Assembly: GCF_011305995.1 (NCBI RefSeq)
Contig: NZ_CP049910.1
Span: 4,588,001-4,652,000, forward strand
Direction of reading: 5' to 3'
Source: Diaphorobacter sp. HDW4A
Lineage (GTDB): Bacteria; Pseudomonadota; Gammaproteobacteria; Burkholderiales; Burkholderiaceae_C
DNA: 64,000 nucleotides
Each line of letters starts with the position of its first letter. Position 1 is the stretch's first letter. A program made the translations under genes and the position numbers. Of the stretch, positions 1 through 9,330 are shown piece after piece. The notes below the pieces were generated by a model that saw only the letters and a program-made list of their open reading frames with translations, was not told where the DNA came from and ran no database searches.

Positions 1-812
1 TCGACCGCACCGGCGACGAAATGCACACCGCCATGCAAGCCGGCCCGATGGTCCGCAAGGGCGAGATGAAGACCAGTGCCTGGCTGCAGGCCTATGAAAA
101 GAACAACGTGCTCGTCGGCCTGACCATGGGCCTGCGCGGCCGCGCCCAGATTGGCAAGGGCATGTGGGCCATGCCTGACCTGATGAAGGCCATGCTCGAG
201 CAGAAGATCGCTCACCCCAAGGCCGGTGCCAACACCGCCTGGGTGCCCTCGCCCACCGGCGCAACGCTGCACGCGCTGCATTATCACCAGGTGAGCGTCG
301 AGGACGTGCAGAAAGAGCTGGAAAAGACCAGCGCCGACACCGAGCGCGACAACATCTTGGCCGACCTGCTGCAAATCCCCGTGGCCAAGGATCCCAAGTG
401 GAGCGACGCCGAGAAGCAGCAGGAGCTCGACAACAACGTGCAGGGCATCCTCGGCTACGTGGTCCGCTGGGTGGATGCTGGCATCGGTTGCTCCAAGGTG
501 CCTGATATCCACAACGTGGGCCTGATGGAAGACCGCGCCACGCTGCGCATCTCGAGCCAGCACATCGCCAACTGGTTACTGCACGGCATCGTGACCGAGC
601 AGCAGGTGCGCGATACCTTCGCCCGCATGGCCAAGGTGGTGGACGGCCAGAACGCGGGTGACGCGAGCTACATCAGCCTCGAGAAGAACCCACAAGGTGC
701 AGCCTATCAGGCCGCACTGGATCTGGTGTTCAAGGGCGTAGACCAGCCGTCGGGCTACACCGAGCCGCTGCTGCACGCATCACGCCTGAAAGTGAAGGCT
801 GGAGCGAAGTAA
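1..812 (+). CDS. glcB: Malate synthase G, C-terminal part (5' truncated by window)
   Basis: The reading frame is open from base 3 to the TAA at 810-812, so only the last ~270 residues of a ~725-residue enzyme are present. The product condenses glyoxylate with acetyl-CoA to malate in the cytosol (glyoxylate shunt or glycolate use). Family-typical blocks are visible: [20 protein letters not shown], the [17 protein letters not shown] stretch, then [17 protein letters not shown] and the helical C-terminal domain with [20 protein letters not shown]. The family catalytic aspartate is known to lie in the C-terminal part, and the EDRATLR block fits it. The gene is followed directly by a strong terminator, so it ends its transcription unit. 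Identity is secure; the N-terminal half cannot be judged. Confidence 0.95.
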   Translation, partial: DRTGDEMHTAMQAGPMVRKGEMKTSAWLQAYEKNNVLVGLTMGLRGRAQIGKGMWAMPDLMKAMLEQKIAHPKAGANTAWVPSPTGATLHALHYHQVSVEDVQKELEKTSADTERDNILADLLQIPVAKDPKWSDAEKQQELDNNVQGILGYVVRWVDAGIGCSKVPDIHNVGLMEDRATLRISSQHIANWLLHGIVTEQQVRDTFARMAKVVDGQNAGDASYISLEKNPQGAAYQAALDLVFKGVDQPSGYTEPLLHASRLKVKAGAK

Positions 813-843
813 CACACCAGTCACAGGAAGACCGAAATCACGT

Positions 844-872
844 AGCCCGCTGTTCTCAGCGGGCTTTTTTTT
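844..872 (+). terminator. Rho-independent terminator of glcB
   Basis: AGCCCGCTG and CAGCGGGCT form a 9-bp stem around a 4-base loop, followed by seven T. It lies 32 bases after the glcB stop codon. Confidence 0.9.
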
Positions 873-1408
873 GCTTCACCGCGCCATGTTTGGCTTGTTC
901 CTGACGCTTGCCGCGGATGCGGTGGGTTCAGCATTTGGCGGCCTGAAATTGCGGGATCTGTGTCGTGCCACGTGTCTCGGTCACACGTGATTGCAAACAA
1001 CTCTGGCATCACCTCCCTCAAACTGGGTATTTCAAAATGCTACGGATGCCCCGGCACAGTAAGAAGATCAAGCCGCAGTGCATTGCAACATCGCAAATCA
1101 GTTTTGGAGTGAAATACATGTGAGTAATCACTCATTTTTAAAGCATTGAACCAAAGGATTCTTCCAAGAAGAATATTTATCAGTTTAAGCATTAAAACGT
1201 TCACAAAAGCAACAAATTAGTCACAAATGAGATGGCGCGGCTGGTTGCGGAATTACGCAGTTGATAAACAATACAAACTATTGAAATTAATCAATCAATA
1301 GATTTGAATTAGCGTTCTGCCGAGTTCGGCGGGCATTGAACACCTTCTCCACCATGTAGGAAGAAGGGGCCAGCAGGGAGGGATTGCCTAAACGCAATCG
1401 ACAACACG
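873..1408 (+). promoter_or_regulatory. AT-rich upstream region of the exopolysaccharide operon
   Basis: About 540 bases without a convincing gene. Roughly 1080-1310 is markedly AT-rich against a GC-rich genome and lies upstream of wecB, so the operon promoter is expected here. A perfect inverted repeat ATTCTTC-CAA-GAAGAAT spans 1158-1174 and is a candidate operator. No -35/-10 pair stands out enough to call. The wecB start has no strong Shine-Dalgarno close to it; a purine-rich AGGGAGG at 1375-1381 is too far away. Confidence 0.5.
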
Positions 1409-2602
1409 ATGAAGATTCTTTCCGTCTTTGGTACGCGCCCCGAAGCCATCAAAATGGCTCCATTGGTCAAAGTACTTGAGCTGACACCGAGCATCGAAAG
1501 CTTGGTGTGCGTGACCGGCCAGCACCGACAGATGCTGGACCAGGTGATGCAACTGTTCCAGATCCGTGCCGATTTCGATTTGGCGGTGATGCAGCCCAAC
1601 CAGACCCTCAATGGCCTGTTCGCACGTGCGATGTCCGGGGTGGACGAGGTGATCGCCAAGGTGCGGCCCGATGTGGTGCTGGTGCATGGTGACACCAGTA
1701 CTGCTTGCGCGTGCGCGCTGGCGGCCTTTCACCGCCGCGTACCTGTCGGCCATGTGGAAGCGGGCCTGCGCACAGGCAATCTCTCCATGCCGTTTCCCGA
1801 AGAGATGAATCGCCGCACCGTGGATGGCGTAAGCGAATGGATGTTCGCCCCCACGTTGACCTCGAAAGCCAACCTTCTGCGCGAGAACTTGCAGGGCCGA
1901 ATCCACATCACCGGCAACACCGTGATCGACGCATTGGCCGCCACCTGCGACACGCTGCACAGCAACGACACCTTGGCCGCGCAGATGCATGCCAACTATC
2001 CATGGATCGACCCCAGCCGCAAGCTGATTCTCGTGACCGGCCACCGCCGCGAGAGCTTTGGTGACGGCTTTCGCTCGATCTGCGCGGCGCTCGCCGAACT
2101 GTCAAAGCGCCCGGATGTGCAGATCATCTACCCAGTGCACTTGAATCCGGCCGTTCGTGATGTGGTGATGTCCTCGCTTGGTCAATGCAACCGCACCCAC
2201 CTGATCGAGCCGCTCGACTATCTAGACTTCGTCTGGATGATGCAGCGCGCGCACATCATCCTCACGGACTCGGGCGGAGTTCAGGAGGAAGCGCCGTTTC
2301 TCGGCAAACCGGTGCTGGTGATGCGCGATGTGACCGAGCGCCCGGAAGCCGTGGCCGCCGGCACCGTGACCATCGTCGGCACCAGCACCCTTCGCATCAC
2401 CGAAGCCGTGAGGCGTTTGCTGGACGATGCCCCCTATCACGCCTCCTTCTCACGCCGCATCAATCCCTACGGTGACGGCAAGGCCTCGCAGCGCATTGTG
2501 TCCGCCCTGATGGGCCGCAATTTCCGCGAGTTTGGCGCCGCCGTTGCCGACGGCACCCCTCTCCCATCGACACATGCAATGTCGATGGATTCCGACGGCT
2601 GA
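1409..2602 (+). CDS. wecB: UDP-N-acetylglucosamine 2-epimerase (non-hydrolysing), first gene of EPS operon
   Basis: 397 residues, full length for WecB/MnaA. It interconverts UDP-GlcNAc and UDP-ManNAc in the cytosol. Expected active-site residues are in place: D95 in HGDTST, E117 in HVEAGLRT, E131 in PFPEEMNRR and H212 in TGHRRESFG; the N-terminal FGTRPEAIKMAP motif is intact, and SGGVQEEAP forms the nucleotide-binding loop. The gene opens an 11-gene operon and is 11 bases from the next start. In E. coli the NfrA/NfrB polysaccharide pathway depends on WecB, so a copy dedicated to this operon points to ManNAc as a building block. It could also feed other UDP-ManNAc pathways. Confidence 0.93.
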   Translation: MKILSVFGTRPEAIKMAPLVKVLELTPSIESLVCVTGQHRQMLDQVMQLFQIRADFDLAVMQPNQTLNGLFARAMSGVDEVIAKVRPDVVLVHGDTSTACACALAAFHRRVPVGHVEAGLRTGNLSMPFPEEMNRRTVDGVSEWMFAPTLTSKANLLRENLQGRIHITGNTVIDALAATCDTLHSNDTLAAQMHANYPWIDPSRKLILVTGHRRESFGDGFRSICAALAELSKRPDVQIIYPVHLNPAVRDVVMSSLGQCNRTHLIEPLDYLDFVWMMQRAHIILTDSGGVQEEAPFLGKPVLVMRDVTERPEAVAAGTVTIVGTSTLRITEAVRRLLDDAPYHASFSRRINPYGDGKASQRIVSALMGRNFREFGAAVADGTPLPSTHAMSMDSDG

Positions 2603-2613
2603 GGAGCAACACC

Positions 2614-4860
2614 ATGTCCGCGCACAAGACACGACCCACCCGACCTGTGCCGGTGGGGCGGATCGGCGTCCGTCCATGCACAGTTGTTTGCGCAATCGCC
2701 TGGATGGTGACCTGCGCATCAACGCACGCCAGCCCGATCGGCGGCGAATTGCAGCAACTCACCAAAGGCCAGCGTTTCGAGCGCCGCATCTCGCTGTCCA
2801 CGTTGGGGGTGATGGGCCCCTCGGTCAACATTCCAGCCGACTCGCTCCAAGAGTTCTACCTTCCCGCAGGGGGCCGCGAGAGTGCGCGCACCCTGGTGCT
2901 GACAACCCCTGCCAACCAGCCCGCACCGGCCTTCGCAGTCAATGGTGCGGCAACCGTCGTGCCGTTGACCACACCGGGCAAGCCCGATCAATTGATCCGC
3001 ACCACCCTGCCGATGACCGGCTCGGCCACGCCCACACGCATCGGCATGCAGGTGGGGCCACAGGCACCCACCACGTGCGACGCGAAATCCAGCGGCGCGG
3101 TGGCTTTGAATCCAGACACCTATCTGTCGTACTACGGCACGGGCAGAGAGACGTCCAACGCTTCCACATGGACACAGGGCATCGCAGTCATGCCTGAGCG
3201 CCCCTTCCTTCTGGTCGCCGCCCCGCCGCTGAGCCGCGAGACCTTCGATACCGCGTGGCGCATCGGCCTCACCATGGCCAAGCAGGGACGCCCCGTCTCA
3301 GTACATGCTCTGCCCAGCGTCGGCGACATCGTGGACACACGCGCGTTGAGCGTTCCTCCCGGGCTCACAACCATCGCCGCATTTGCGGGTCTGAGCGATG
3401 CGAGCGAACACCACGCGATTGCAAGCACCGCAGAAATCGGTGCGCTGCTCATGCTCGATGCGAGTGGACTGCTCGCCGATATCGTGGTGGCAGATGCCCA
3501 ACTGCAAAGCCAGCTCGCGAGTGCGCTCGATGCCTTGCAGATGCAGATCACCGATGAAGACGCCTTGGTCGTCTTTCAGGAGTGGCGCAACAAGCGCATG
3601 CCGCTGGCCCGCGCGACCGCCGGTCGCAAGACACTCAAGCTGACGCCGTTCGGTGCGCGCAACGCCTGGGCCGTCACTGCCGATGGCGCTGCCAGCATCG
3701 CATCGCTGGACACCCAAGCGCAGTGGCAACCACTGACCGCCGTGGCAGACGGTGGCGCACGCCTTGCCTCCAGCCAGGTGAATCATGCGCTGCTGCGCGA
3801 TTCATCGAGCGGCAAAACGCCTCAACAACAATTCACCGTGCAGGCACCGCAGAACTGGGCCGCGAGCTTCGCGCTGACGCCACCGCTCGCCTCAGGCCAC
3901 ACGCCATCGCATATTCAGGTCAGCTTTCAACTGCCTGAACGCGCCAGTCAGCAAAGCCCCGTCGGCGTGCTGCATTGGAACGGCATCCTGCTGGCCGCAC
4001 GCAATCTCAATGGAAAAGGCGAACGCGAAACGCTGGCTGCCGACATCCCCGTATACGCCCTCAGCGCCATCAATGTGCTGCAGGTCTCTGTGAAGCAGGA
4101 TGCGCCTGCCGGTGGCTGCTCATCGTCGATGGTGATACCGACCACCGCACTGCAGTTCGATCTGCGTTTCAATTCCGCCGCCTCGTCCAGCGCGAAGCCC
4201 ACGGACACGCCGTCGTTCGCCGATCTGATCAGCCGTCTGGGCCACTCTGCGGACATCGCCGTTCCGCAAAGCTATCTCACGCAGGCACGTCTGGGCCTCG
4301 ACAACACGATCCAACTGGCTGCGGCGGCGAACCTCTCGCCCATCGCATCGCGTCTGGTGCTGGTCGACGCCAAGAAGTCCTTCTCGCCCTCACAGACCTT
4401 CGTCGCGCTGGATGTGGACGTACTACGCACGCCACGCGCGCTTGGGTTGCAGGACCACCACATCGCACTGCGCGGCACTCCCATCAAGGGCATGCCATGG
4501 CCGCAATCCAGTGGCGTCACAGCTGTGCAGGCGGTTCAGACCGACGGTCAGATTGGCCTCCTGTGGTACCCACTTGGCGCAGAAACACGCGTGCGTCCCA
4601 CGGGCCTTCTGGTCAATCACGGACAGCTGGCACTGCTCGGCCCCGGCTCCGAAGTGGCCTGGCTCAACACGACGGGCTCCGTCGTACGAGCGTCCGACGC
4701 CAACACCGCCGGGACCATGTACGAATGGCGCAGCCTGTTTTCATGGGGTGTTCCGGTGACGCTTGCGGCGCTGATCACCTTCATCGCGCTGCTGGTAGCC
4801 GCCGGCGTTGCGGCACGCAGGGCAAAGCGCAAATCGCAAGCACTGGAGGGAGCATCATGA
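2614..4860 (+). CDS. BcsB-like periplasmic, membrane-anchored subunit of the polysaccharide synthase
   Basis: 748 residues. The N-terminus (VVCAIAWMVTCASTHA) looks like a signal peptide, a large exported body follows, and a single C-terminal membrane helix at about 709-731 ends in a basic tail (RRAKRKSQ). This matches the layout of cellulose synthase subunit BcsB. The first exported segment (RRISLSTLGVMGP) resembles the BcsB start of alternating carbohydrate-binding and flavodoxin-like domains, and a later Cys followed by DTYLSY is also BcsB-like. Similarity is by pattern only, so the family call is moderate. It overlaps nfrB by four bases (ATGA), implying coupled translation. Probable role: guide the nascent glycan from NfrB through the periplasm. 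The best studied E. coli nfr locus has no such subunit. Confidence 0.6.
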   Translation: MSAHKTRPTRPVPVGRIGVRPCTVVCAIAWMVTCASTHASPIGGELQQLTKGQRFERRISLSTLGVMGPSVNIPADSLQEFYLPAGGRESARTLVLTTPANQPAPAFAVNGAATVVPLTTPGKPDQLIRTTLPMTGSATPTRIGMQVGPQAPTTCDAKSSGAVALNPDTYLSYYGTGRETSNASTWTQGIAVMPERPFLLVAAPPLSRETFDTAWRIGLTMAKQGRPVSVHALPSVGDIVDTRALSVPPGLTTIAAFAGLSDASEHHAIASTAEIGALLMLDASGLLADIVVADAQLQSQLASALDALQMQITDEDALVVFQEWRNKRMPLARATAGRKTLKLTPFGARNAWAVTADGAASIASLDTQAQWQPLTAVADGGARLASSQVNHALLRDSSSGKTPQQQFTVQAPQNWAASFALTPPLASGHTPSHIQVSFQLPERASQQSPVGVLHWNGILLAARNLNGKGERETLAADIPVYALSAINVLQVSVKQDAPAGGCSSSMVIPTTALQFDLRFNSAASSSAKPTDTPSFADLISRLGHSADIAVPQSYLTQARLGLDNTIQLAAAANLSPIASRLVLVDAKKSFSPSQTFVALDVDVLRTPRALGLQDHHIALRGTPIKGMPWPQSSGVTAVQAVQTDGQIGLLWYPLGAETRVRPTGLLVNHGQLALLGPGSEVAWLNTTGSVVRASDANTAGTMYEWRSLFSWGVPVTLAALITFIALLVAAGVAARRAKRKSQALEGAS

Positions 4861-6551
4861 TGTCGTCGCATTACTGGCCCTATCTAGTCGCAGACTACTA
4901 CCACTGGCTTGAGATCGCCGGTGTCGTCGTGGCCGTCATCATCTTCCTGTCCAGCGTGGACGATCTGTTCGTCGACGCGTGGTTCTGGATTCGCAAGGTC
5001 TACCGAAGCTTCTTCATGAAGCGCTACGCACCGCTCACCAGCAAGGCGATCCGTGATGTGCCAGAACAGCCACTCGCCATCATGGTGCCTGCATGGCTCG
5101 AATACGACGTCATCGCGCTCATGCTCGAGAGCATGGTGAACACGCTCGAATACAAGAACTACATGATCTTTGTGGGCACGTACCAGAACGACGAGCGCAC
5201 CAGAAACGAGGTCGAGCGCATGCGACGGCGCTATCGCCAGTTGATCCGGGTGGAAGTGCCGCATGACGGCCCCACCTGCAAGGCCGACTGCCTGAATTGG
5301 CTGGTGCAGGCCATCTTTCTGCAGAACCAGCACCAGCCCGTGCCGTTCGCGGGCGTGGTGCTCCATGACAGCGAAGACGTGCTGCATCCGCTTGAGCTCA
5401 AGTACTACAACTATCTGCTGCCGCGCGTGGACTTCATCCAGTTGCCGGTCGCGTCGCTTGAGCGCCACTGGTATGAGTTGGTCGCTGGCACCTACATGGA
5501 CGAGTTCGCGGAGTGGCACACCAAGGATCTGGTGGTGCGCGAGAGCATGTCGCGCATGGTGCCGTCCGCCGGTGTCGGCACCTGCTTTTCACGCAAGGCA
5601 CTGGCGCATCTGTCCGTCGAGACCAACAACCAGCCCTTCAACACCGACACGCTGACCGAGGACTACGACATCGGCGCACGCCTCTCGCGCATGGGCATGA
5701 AGCAGATCTTCGGCCGCTTTCTGGTGGAGCACACCTCGCGCCGCAAATCCTGGTTCGGCCTTGGCCCGGAGAAGGAAGAAACCAAGGAACTGCCGCTGGA
5801 TATCCGCGAGTACTTTCCCAACACCTTCAAGACCGCGTATCGCCAGAAAGCGCGCTGGACACTGGGCATCGGCCTGCAGGGCTGGACCCAGGTCGGCTGG
5901 AAGGGATCGCTTGCCACCAAGTATCTGCTGTTCCGGGACCGCAAGGGCCTCGTGACCTCGTTCGTCGCCATCGGGGGCTATGTGCTGCTGCTGAACTTTC
6001 TGGCCTTCTGGTTCGCGGACAAGATGGGTTGGTGGCAAACCTACTTCCCCTCGCTGTTCTCGCCACGCGGTTGGGTCGGCACGCTGATTCTGCTCAACGG
6101 TATCGCGCTGCTGCTCAGAACGCTTCAGCGCGCGCTTTTCGTCCATCGCCTCTATGGCTGGGAACATGCGCTGATTTCTGCACCGCGCATGGTGATCGGC
6201 AACTTCATCAACGCCATGGCCGCCGCTCGGGCGTGGAAGCTGTATATCGTGCACCTCGTCACCGGCAAGCGACTCGCGTGGGACAAGACCATGCACGACT
6301 TCCCGTCCGCCGACCAGTTGGTGCAGCAACGCCAGAGCCTGGGCCAATTGCTCGTGAGTTGGAAGGTCATCACCGAAGAACAGCTTGCCAATGCGTTGAA
6401 CCGTCAACGCCTGGTGGGTCTGAGGCTCGGCGAGATTCTGGTGCAGCAGGACTGCCTTGACGAAAACACGTTGCAGGAAGCGATCTCCTATCAGGCATAT
6501 GTCGAGGAAGCATCGCGCCCCGCACCGCTGATGCCGGAGCCAACGCGATGA
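4857..6551 (+). CDS. nfrB: NfrB-type membrane glycosyltransferase with C-terminal MshEN (c-di-GMP) domain
   Basis: 564 residues from the ATG that overlaps the previous stop; GGAGGG at 4845-4850 gives a 6-base spacing and supports this start. One membrane helix at ~20-36 is followed by a cytosolic GT2 domain (~70-340) with the acidic HDSEDV site at 170-175, TEDYDIG at 267-273 and the polymerase-type RQKARW motif at 329-334. Helices follow at ~366-386 and ~405-421. Residues ~493-546 form two LGxxL...Q half repeats (SLGQLL and RLGEILV), the MshEN or GspE-N fold that binds c-di-GMP. E. coli NfrB is a c-di-GMP-activated enzyme for a ManNAc-containing glycan, which fits the upstream wecB. The first half repeat starts with Ser rather than Arg, so affinity may differ. 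No cyclase gene is nearby. Confidence 0.88.
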   Translation: MMSSHYWPYLVADYYHWLEIAGVVVAVIIFLSSVDDLFVDAWFWIRKVYRSFFMKRYAPLTSKAIRDVPEQPLAIMVPAWLEYDVIALMLESMVNTLEYKNYMIFVGTYQNDERTRNEVERMRRRYRQLIRVEVPHDGPTCKADCLNWLVQAIFLQNQHQPVPFAGVVLHDSEDVLHPLELKYYNYLLPRVDFIQLPVASLERHWYELVAGTYMDEFAEWHTKDLVVRESMSRMVPSAGVGTCFSRKALAHLSVETNNQPFNTDTLTEDYDIGARLSRMGMKQIFGRFLVEHTSRRKSWFGLGPEKEETKELPLDIREYFPNTFKTAYRQKARWTLGIGLQGWTQVGWKGSLATKYLLFRDRKGLVTSFVAIGGYVLLLNFLAFWFADKMGWWQTYFPSLFSPRGWVGTLILLNGIALLLRTLQRALFVHRLYGWEHALISAPRMVIGNFINAMAAARAWKLYIVHLVTGKRLAWDKTMHDFPSADQLVQQRQSLGQLLVSWKVITEEQLANALNRQRLVGLRLGEILVQQDCLDENTLQEAISYQAYVEEASRPAPLMPEPTR

Positions 6552-9298
6552 ACACCGCCCTCACCAGTATCGCAGTCGCCGTCGCCGCCCTGCTCACGCT
6601 CGGTCATGGCGAAGCCTTTGCAGCGTCGCCACCCAAGCGCGCAGCCGTTCAGGCACAGGAGCAGCCGCTCAAAGGGCCGGTGTTCAAGCTCGCAAAGCAG
6701 GCCTATGCGGCCTACGATGCCAAGCGCTACCCTCAGTCCGCGCAGTTCGCACGCCGAGCGATAGCGCTGCGGCCCGAAGTGCTGCGCCTACGCATGCTGT
6801 TGATCTACGCACTGCAAAAACAGGGCAAGACGCAGGACGCGCTGGCCGCCATCGCCGACGCACAGGCGTTCGGCCTGCAGTCCGACGAACTGAATCAGGC
6901 CAGGCACAACTTGCAGGCCACCGGCAACGCAACGCAGAGCGATGCCTACCGCCAGGGCTTTCCCATCGCCACGCAGGCATTTGCCGACTACAACGCCCAG
7001 AAATATGTGTCGAGTGCCGAACTAGCCGAAAAGGCGTTCCGCATGGATCCCTCGCAGGGCCGCTGGGCGTTGTTGTGGATCACCGCACTCGAGGCACAGG
7101 AAAAGATGGATGCCGCCGTGGAGGCGGCAGACAAGGCCATCGCGCTCGGCGCGCCCAATCGCAACGACCTGCTGGCGCGCAAACAGGCGCTGCACAAGTC
7201 CATGTCCGAAGCACCGGCTTCGGGAGCCTATCGGGCACTGGGCGAATTTCAGAACGATGATGCCGTCCAACTGGCGCGCAAAGCAGTTGCATTGGCGCCC
7301 GACACACAGAGCCACCGGCTGCTGCTGCTCACCACGCTGGTGATCGCCAATCGCATGGCCGATGGTGAAGCGGCTGCCACCGATGCGCTGGTGCAGGACG
7401 ACGAGGACACCAACGCGCTCGTCATGCGCGCCTATTTCAGGCAGCGCCAGCTCAAGACCGAACTGGCCAACAAAGATTTCGACGAGGCCATGATGCAGGA
7501 CTGGCTCGACGACACGCAGCGCACCGGCATCCGCCTTGTCGCTACCGATGCGGCGCTCGTCGTGGGTAACTTCGAGCGCGCGAAGGCGCTGCTCGCACCG
7601 CTCGCCGCCGATGACAAAGCCGTGGCCCTGCGTCTCAAGCAGATCGCAGAGCGCGAGGCACCGCCCACGGAACTCACCCGCGCGAGCTACCCGCCTCCCA
7701 ACATGGATTGCCACCTCACGCCCTACGGTTCGGTCTGCGACATGAAGCCCGCCGACGAGGCCAACACTGCAAGCGCCAAGGCCTACGCGGCCTATGGAAA
7801 ACAGGACTATCAGGAAGCCATCGCTCAGGCTGAAAAGGCCGTGGAGCAGGATCCCGACAGCCCCCTGATGCAGAACCTGTTGACCATCACACTCGCGGCT
7901 GGCAACGCCGCGCAGCAGGCACGCGCACTGGAGCGCATCAACGCCGATCTGAAGACCACGCCCGATGACGCAGGCCTGCTCATGCAGCGCGCCTACATCC
8001 ACCAGCGGCGCAACGAATCCCAGGAAGCACTCGTCGACTTCCAGGCCGCGCGCGCCACCGGCAAGGCGCCGCCGCTCGCCATACTCGACGAAAGCTATGC
8101 GCTTGCGCGGGTAGGTCGCAAGTCAGACGCGGTCGGCATGTTCAAACAGGCCATCGACCAGAACGACAGCAACGAGCTGGAACTCACCCCTGAGCAGCGC
8201 TACAACACCCGCAATGCCATTTCAGGCCTGTCGCGTGAATGGGGCGCATCCGTGTCGACGAGCTACCGCGGCGCGCGCGCAGCGGGCTCTGGACTCAACA
8301 ACACGCCGGTCACCACCGGCTCCGACTCGGTCTTCGGCATGGCCGATGTCTACTGGCGGCCGCCGCAGTTTCTCAACAGCGCAACGCAGGTCTTCGAGGT
8401 CTATGGTCGGCTGATGAGCACGTTGCATGGAGGCTCGTCGAGCACGCAGGAGCAGACCATCATCGATCCCTGCACCGGCCGTCCGACTCCCATCGGCGCG
8501 ACACGCAACAACGGCATCTCTGGCCTGCCCACGACCATCGGATCGCTAGGCGTGCGCTTCACGCCGTCCACCGACTACGCGCTCACATTTGGCCTGGAGC
8601 GACGCTTCCTGCTCGGATCCTCCACGCGTTCGGGGTCGGTGACGCCGGAATCCGCAGACCTGCGCTGCAAGCTCAGCGGACGCGATCCGTCGCAGCCCGG
8701 CGCGCCCGTCATCGGCAACGCGAAATCCATCCAGTTCGACTCGAATGCGAGTCAGGGCGGCTGGCTGGCCTATGCGACCTATGGCTTCTACCGGGGCACA
8801 GCGCTGCGATTCGACGTGCCGAGCTGGTTCACGATGGAAGGCTATGTGCAGGGCGGCTACTACCGTGAGGACCTGTCCGCCAACTTCTGGATGCGCGACC
8901 AGAACACCGGCGTCAACAGTGAACGCCAACGCGGCAAATACCGCCGTGACCAATGGTTCGCCAACGCCGAGATGCGCGTGGGCCGCAGCTTCCGCATGGA
9001 CGCCGTGAGTGATCGCCTCGTTCTGTTCCCGCACCTGGTGCTTGCCGCCGACTACCAGCGTCAGAACTACCGCGCCCAGATTCCGAACTTCAAGGATGAC
9101 ATTCGCGTTCAAGGCAACGGCTCGACCTGGTCTGCGGGTGCAGGCGTGGGCGTGAGCGCGCGCTACGCATTCCGCGAGGACCACTACAACGCACCGCGCT
9201 CCTACATCGACTGGACCGTGCAGTACCGCACCAGCATCGGTGGCGGCCAGAAGGACCGCGCCAAGGGCTGGTTCATGAGCCTGTCGCTCTGGTATTGA
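6548..9298 (+). CDS. nfrA: NfrA-like outer-membrane export protein: TPR region plus beta-barrel
   Basis: 916 residues. A signal peptide ends near residue 25 (GHGEAFA). Residues ~35-560 hold TPR-like helical repeats, with a recurring AYAAYxxxxYxxAxxxAxxAxxxxP pattern around 57, 142 and 417. From ~563 (EWGASVSTSYRGA) to the end the sequence alternates like an outer-membrane barrel and closes with aromatic-ended strands (MSLSLWY), a BAM-type C-terminus. In E. coli NfrA is the outer-membrane partner of NfrB and the phage N4 receptor; PgaA and BcsC share the TPR-barrel plan. It overlaps nfrB by four bases. Likely role: export of the NfrB-made glycan across the outer membrane. Confidence 0.85.
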   Translation: MNTALTSIAVAVAALLTLGHGEAFAASPPKRAAVQAQEQPLKGPVFKLAKQAYAAYDAKRYPQSAQFARRAIALRPEVLRLRMLLIYALQKQGKTQDALAAIADAQAFGLQSDELNQARHNLQATGNATQSDAYRQGFPIATQAFADYNAQKYVSSAELAEKAFRMDPSQGRWALLWITALEAQEKMDAAVEAADKAIALGAPNRNDLLARKQALHKSMSEAPASGAYRALGEFQNDDAVQLARKAVALAPDTQSHRLLLLTTLVIANRMADGEAAATDALVQDDEDTNALVMRAYFRQRQLKTELANKDFDEAMMQDWLDDTQRTGIRLVATDAALVVGNFERAKALLAPLAADDKAVALRLKQIAEREAPPTELTRASYPPPNMDCHLTPYGSVCDMKPADEANTASAKAYAAYGKQDYQEAIAQAEKAVEQDPDSPLMQNLLTITLAAGNAAQQARALERINADLKTTPDDAGLLMQRAYIHQRRNESQEALVDFQAARATGKAPPLAILDESYALARVGRKSDAVGMFKQAIDQNDSNELELTPEQRYNTRNAISGLSREWGASVSTSYRGARAAGSGLNNTPVTTGSDSVFGMADVYWRPPQFLNSATQVFEVYGRLMSTLHGGSSSTQEQTIIDPCTGRPTPIGATRNNGISGLPTTIGSLGVRFTPSTDYALTFGLERRFLLGSSTRSGSVTPESADLRCKLSGRDPSQPGAPVIGNAKSIQFDSNASQGGWLAYATYGFYRGTALRFDVPSWFTMEGYVQGGYYREDLSANFWMRDQNTGVNSERQRGKYRRDQWFANAEMRVGRSFRMDAVSDRLVLFPHLVLAADYQRQNYRAQIPNFKDDIRVQGNGSTWSAGAGVGVSARYAFREDHYNAPRSYIDWTVQYRTSIGGGQKDRAKGWFMSLSLWY

Positions 9299-9330
9299 AA
9301 AGAGCAATGCAAAGCATGAGGAGGAAGAAA

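Noticed and set aside
3975..4856. Long N-terminal extension of the NfrB frame into the BcsB-like gene
   Set aside because: The extension reads as a shadow of the BcsB-like frame; the ATG at 4857 has a good GGAGGG site and gives the normal NfrB N-terminus.
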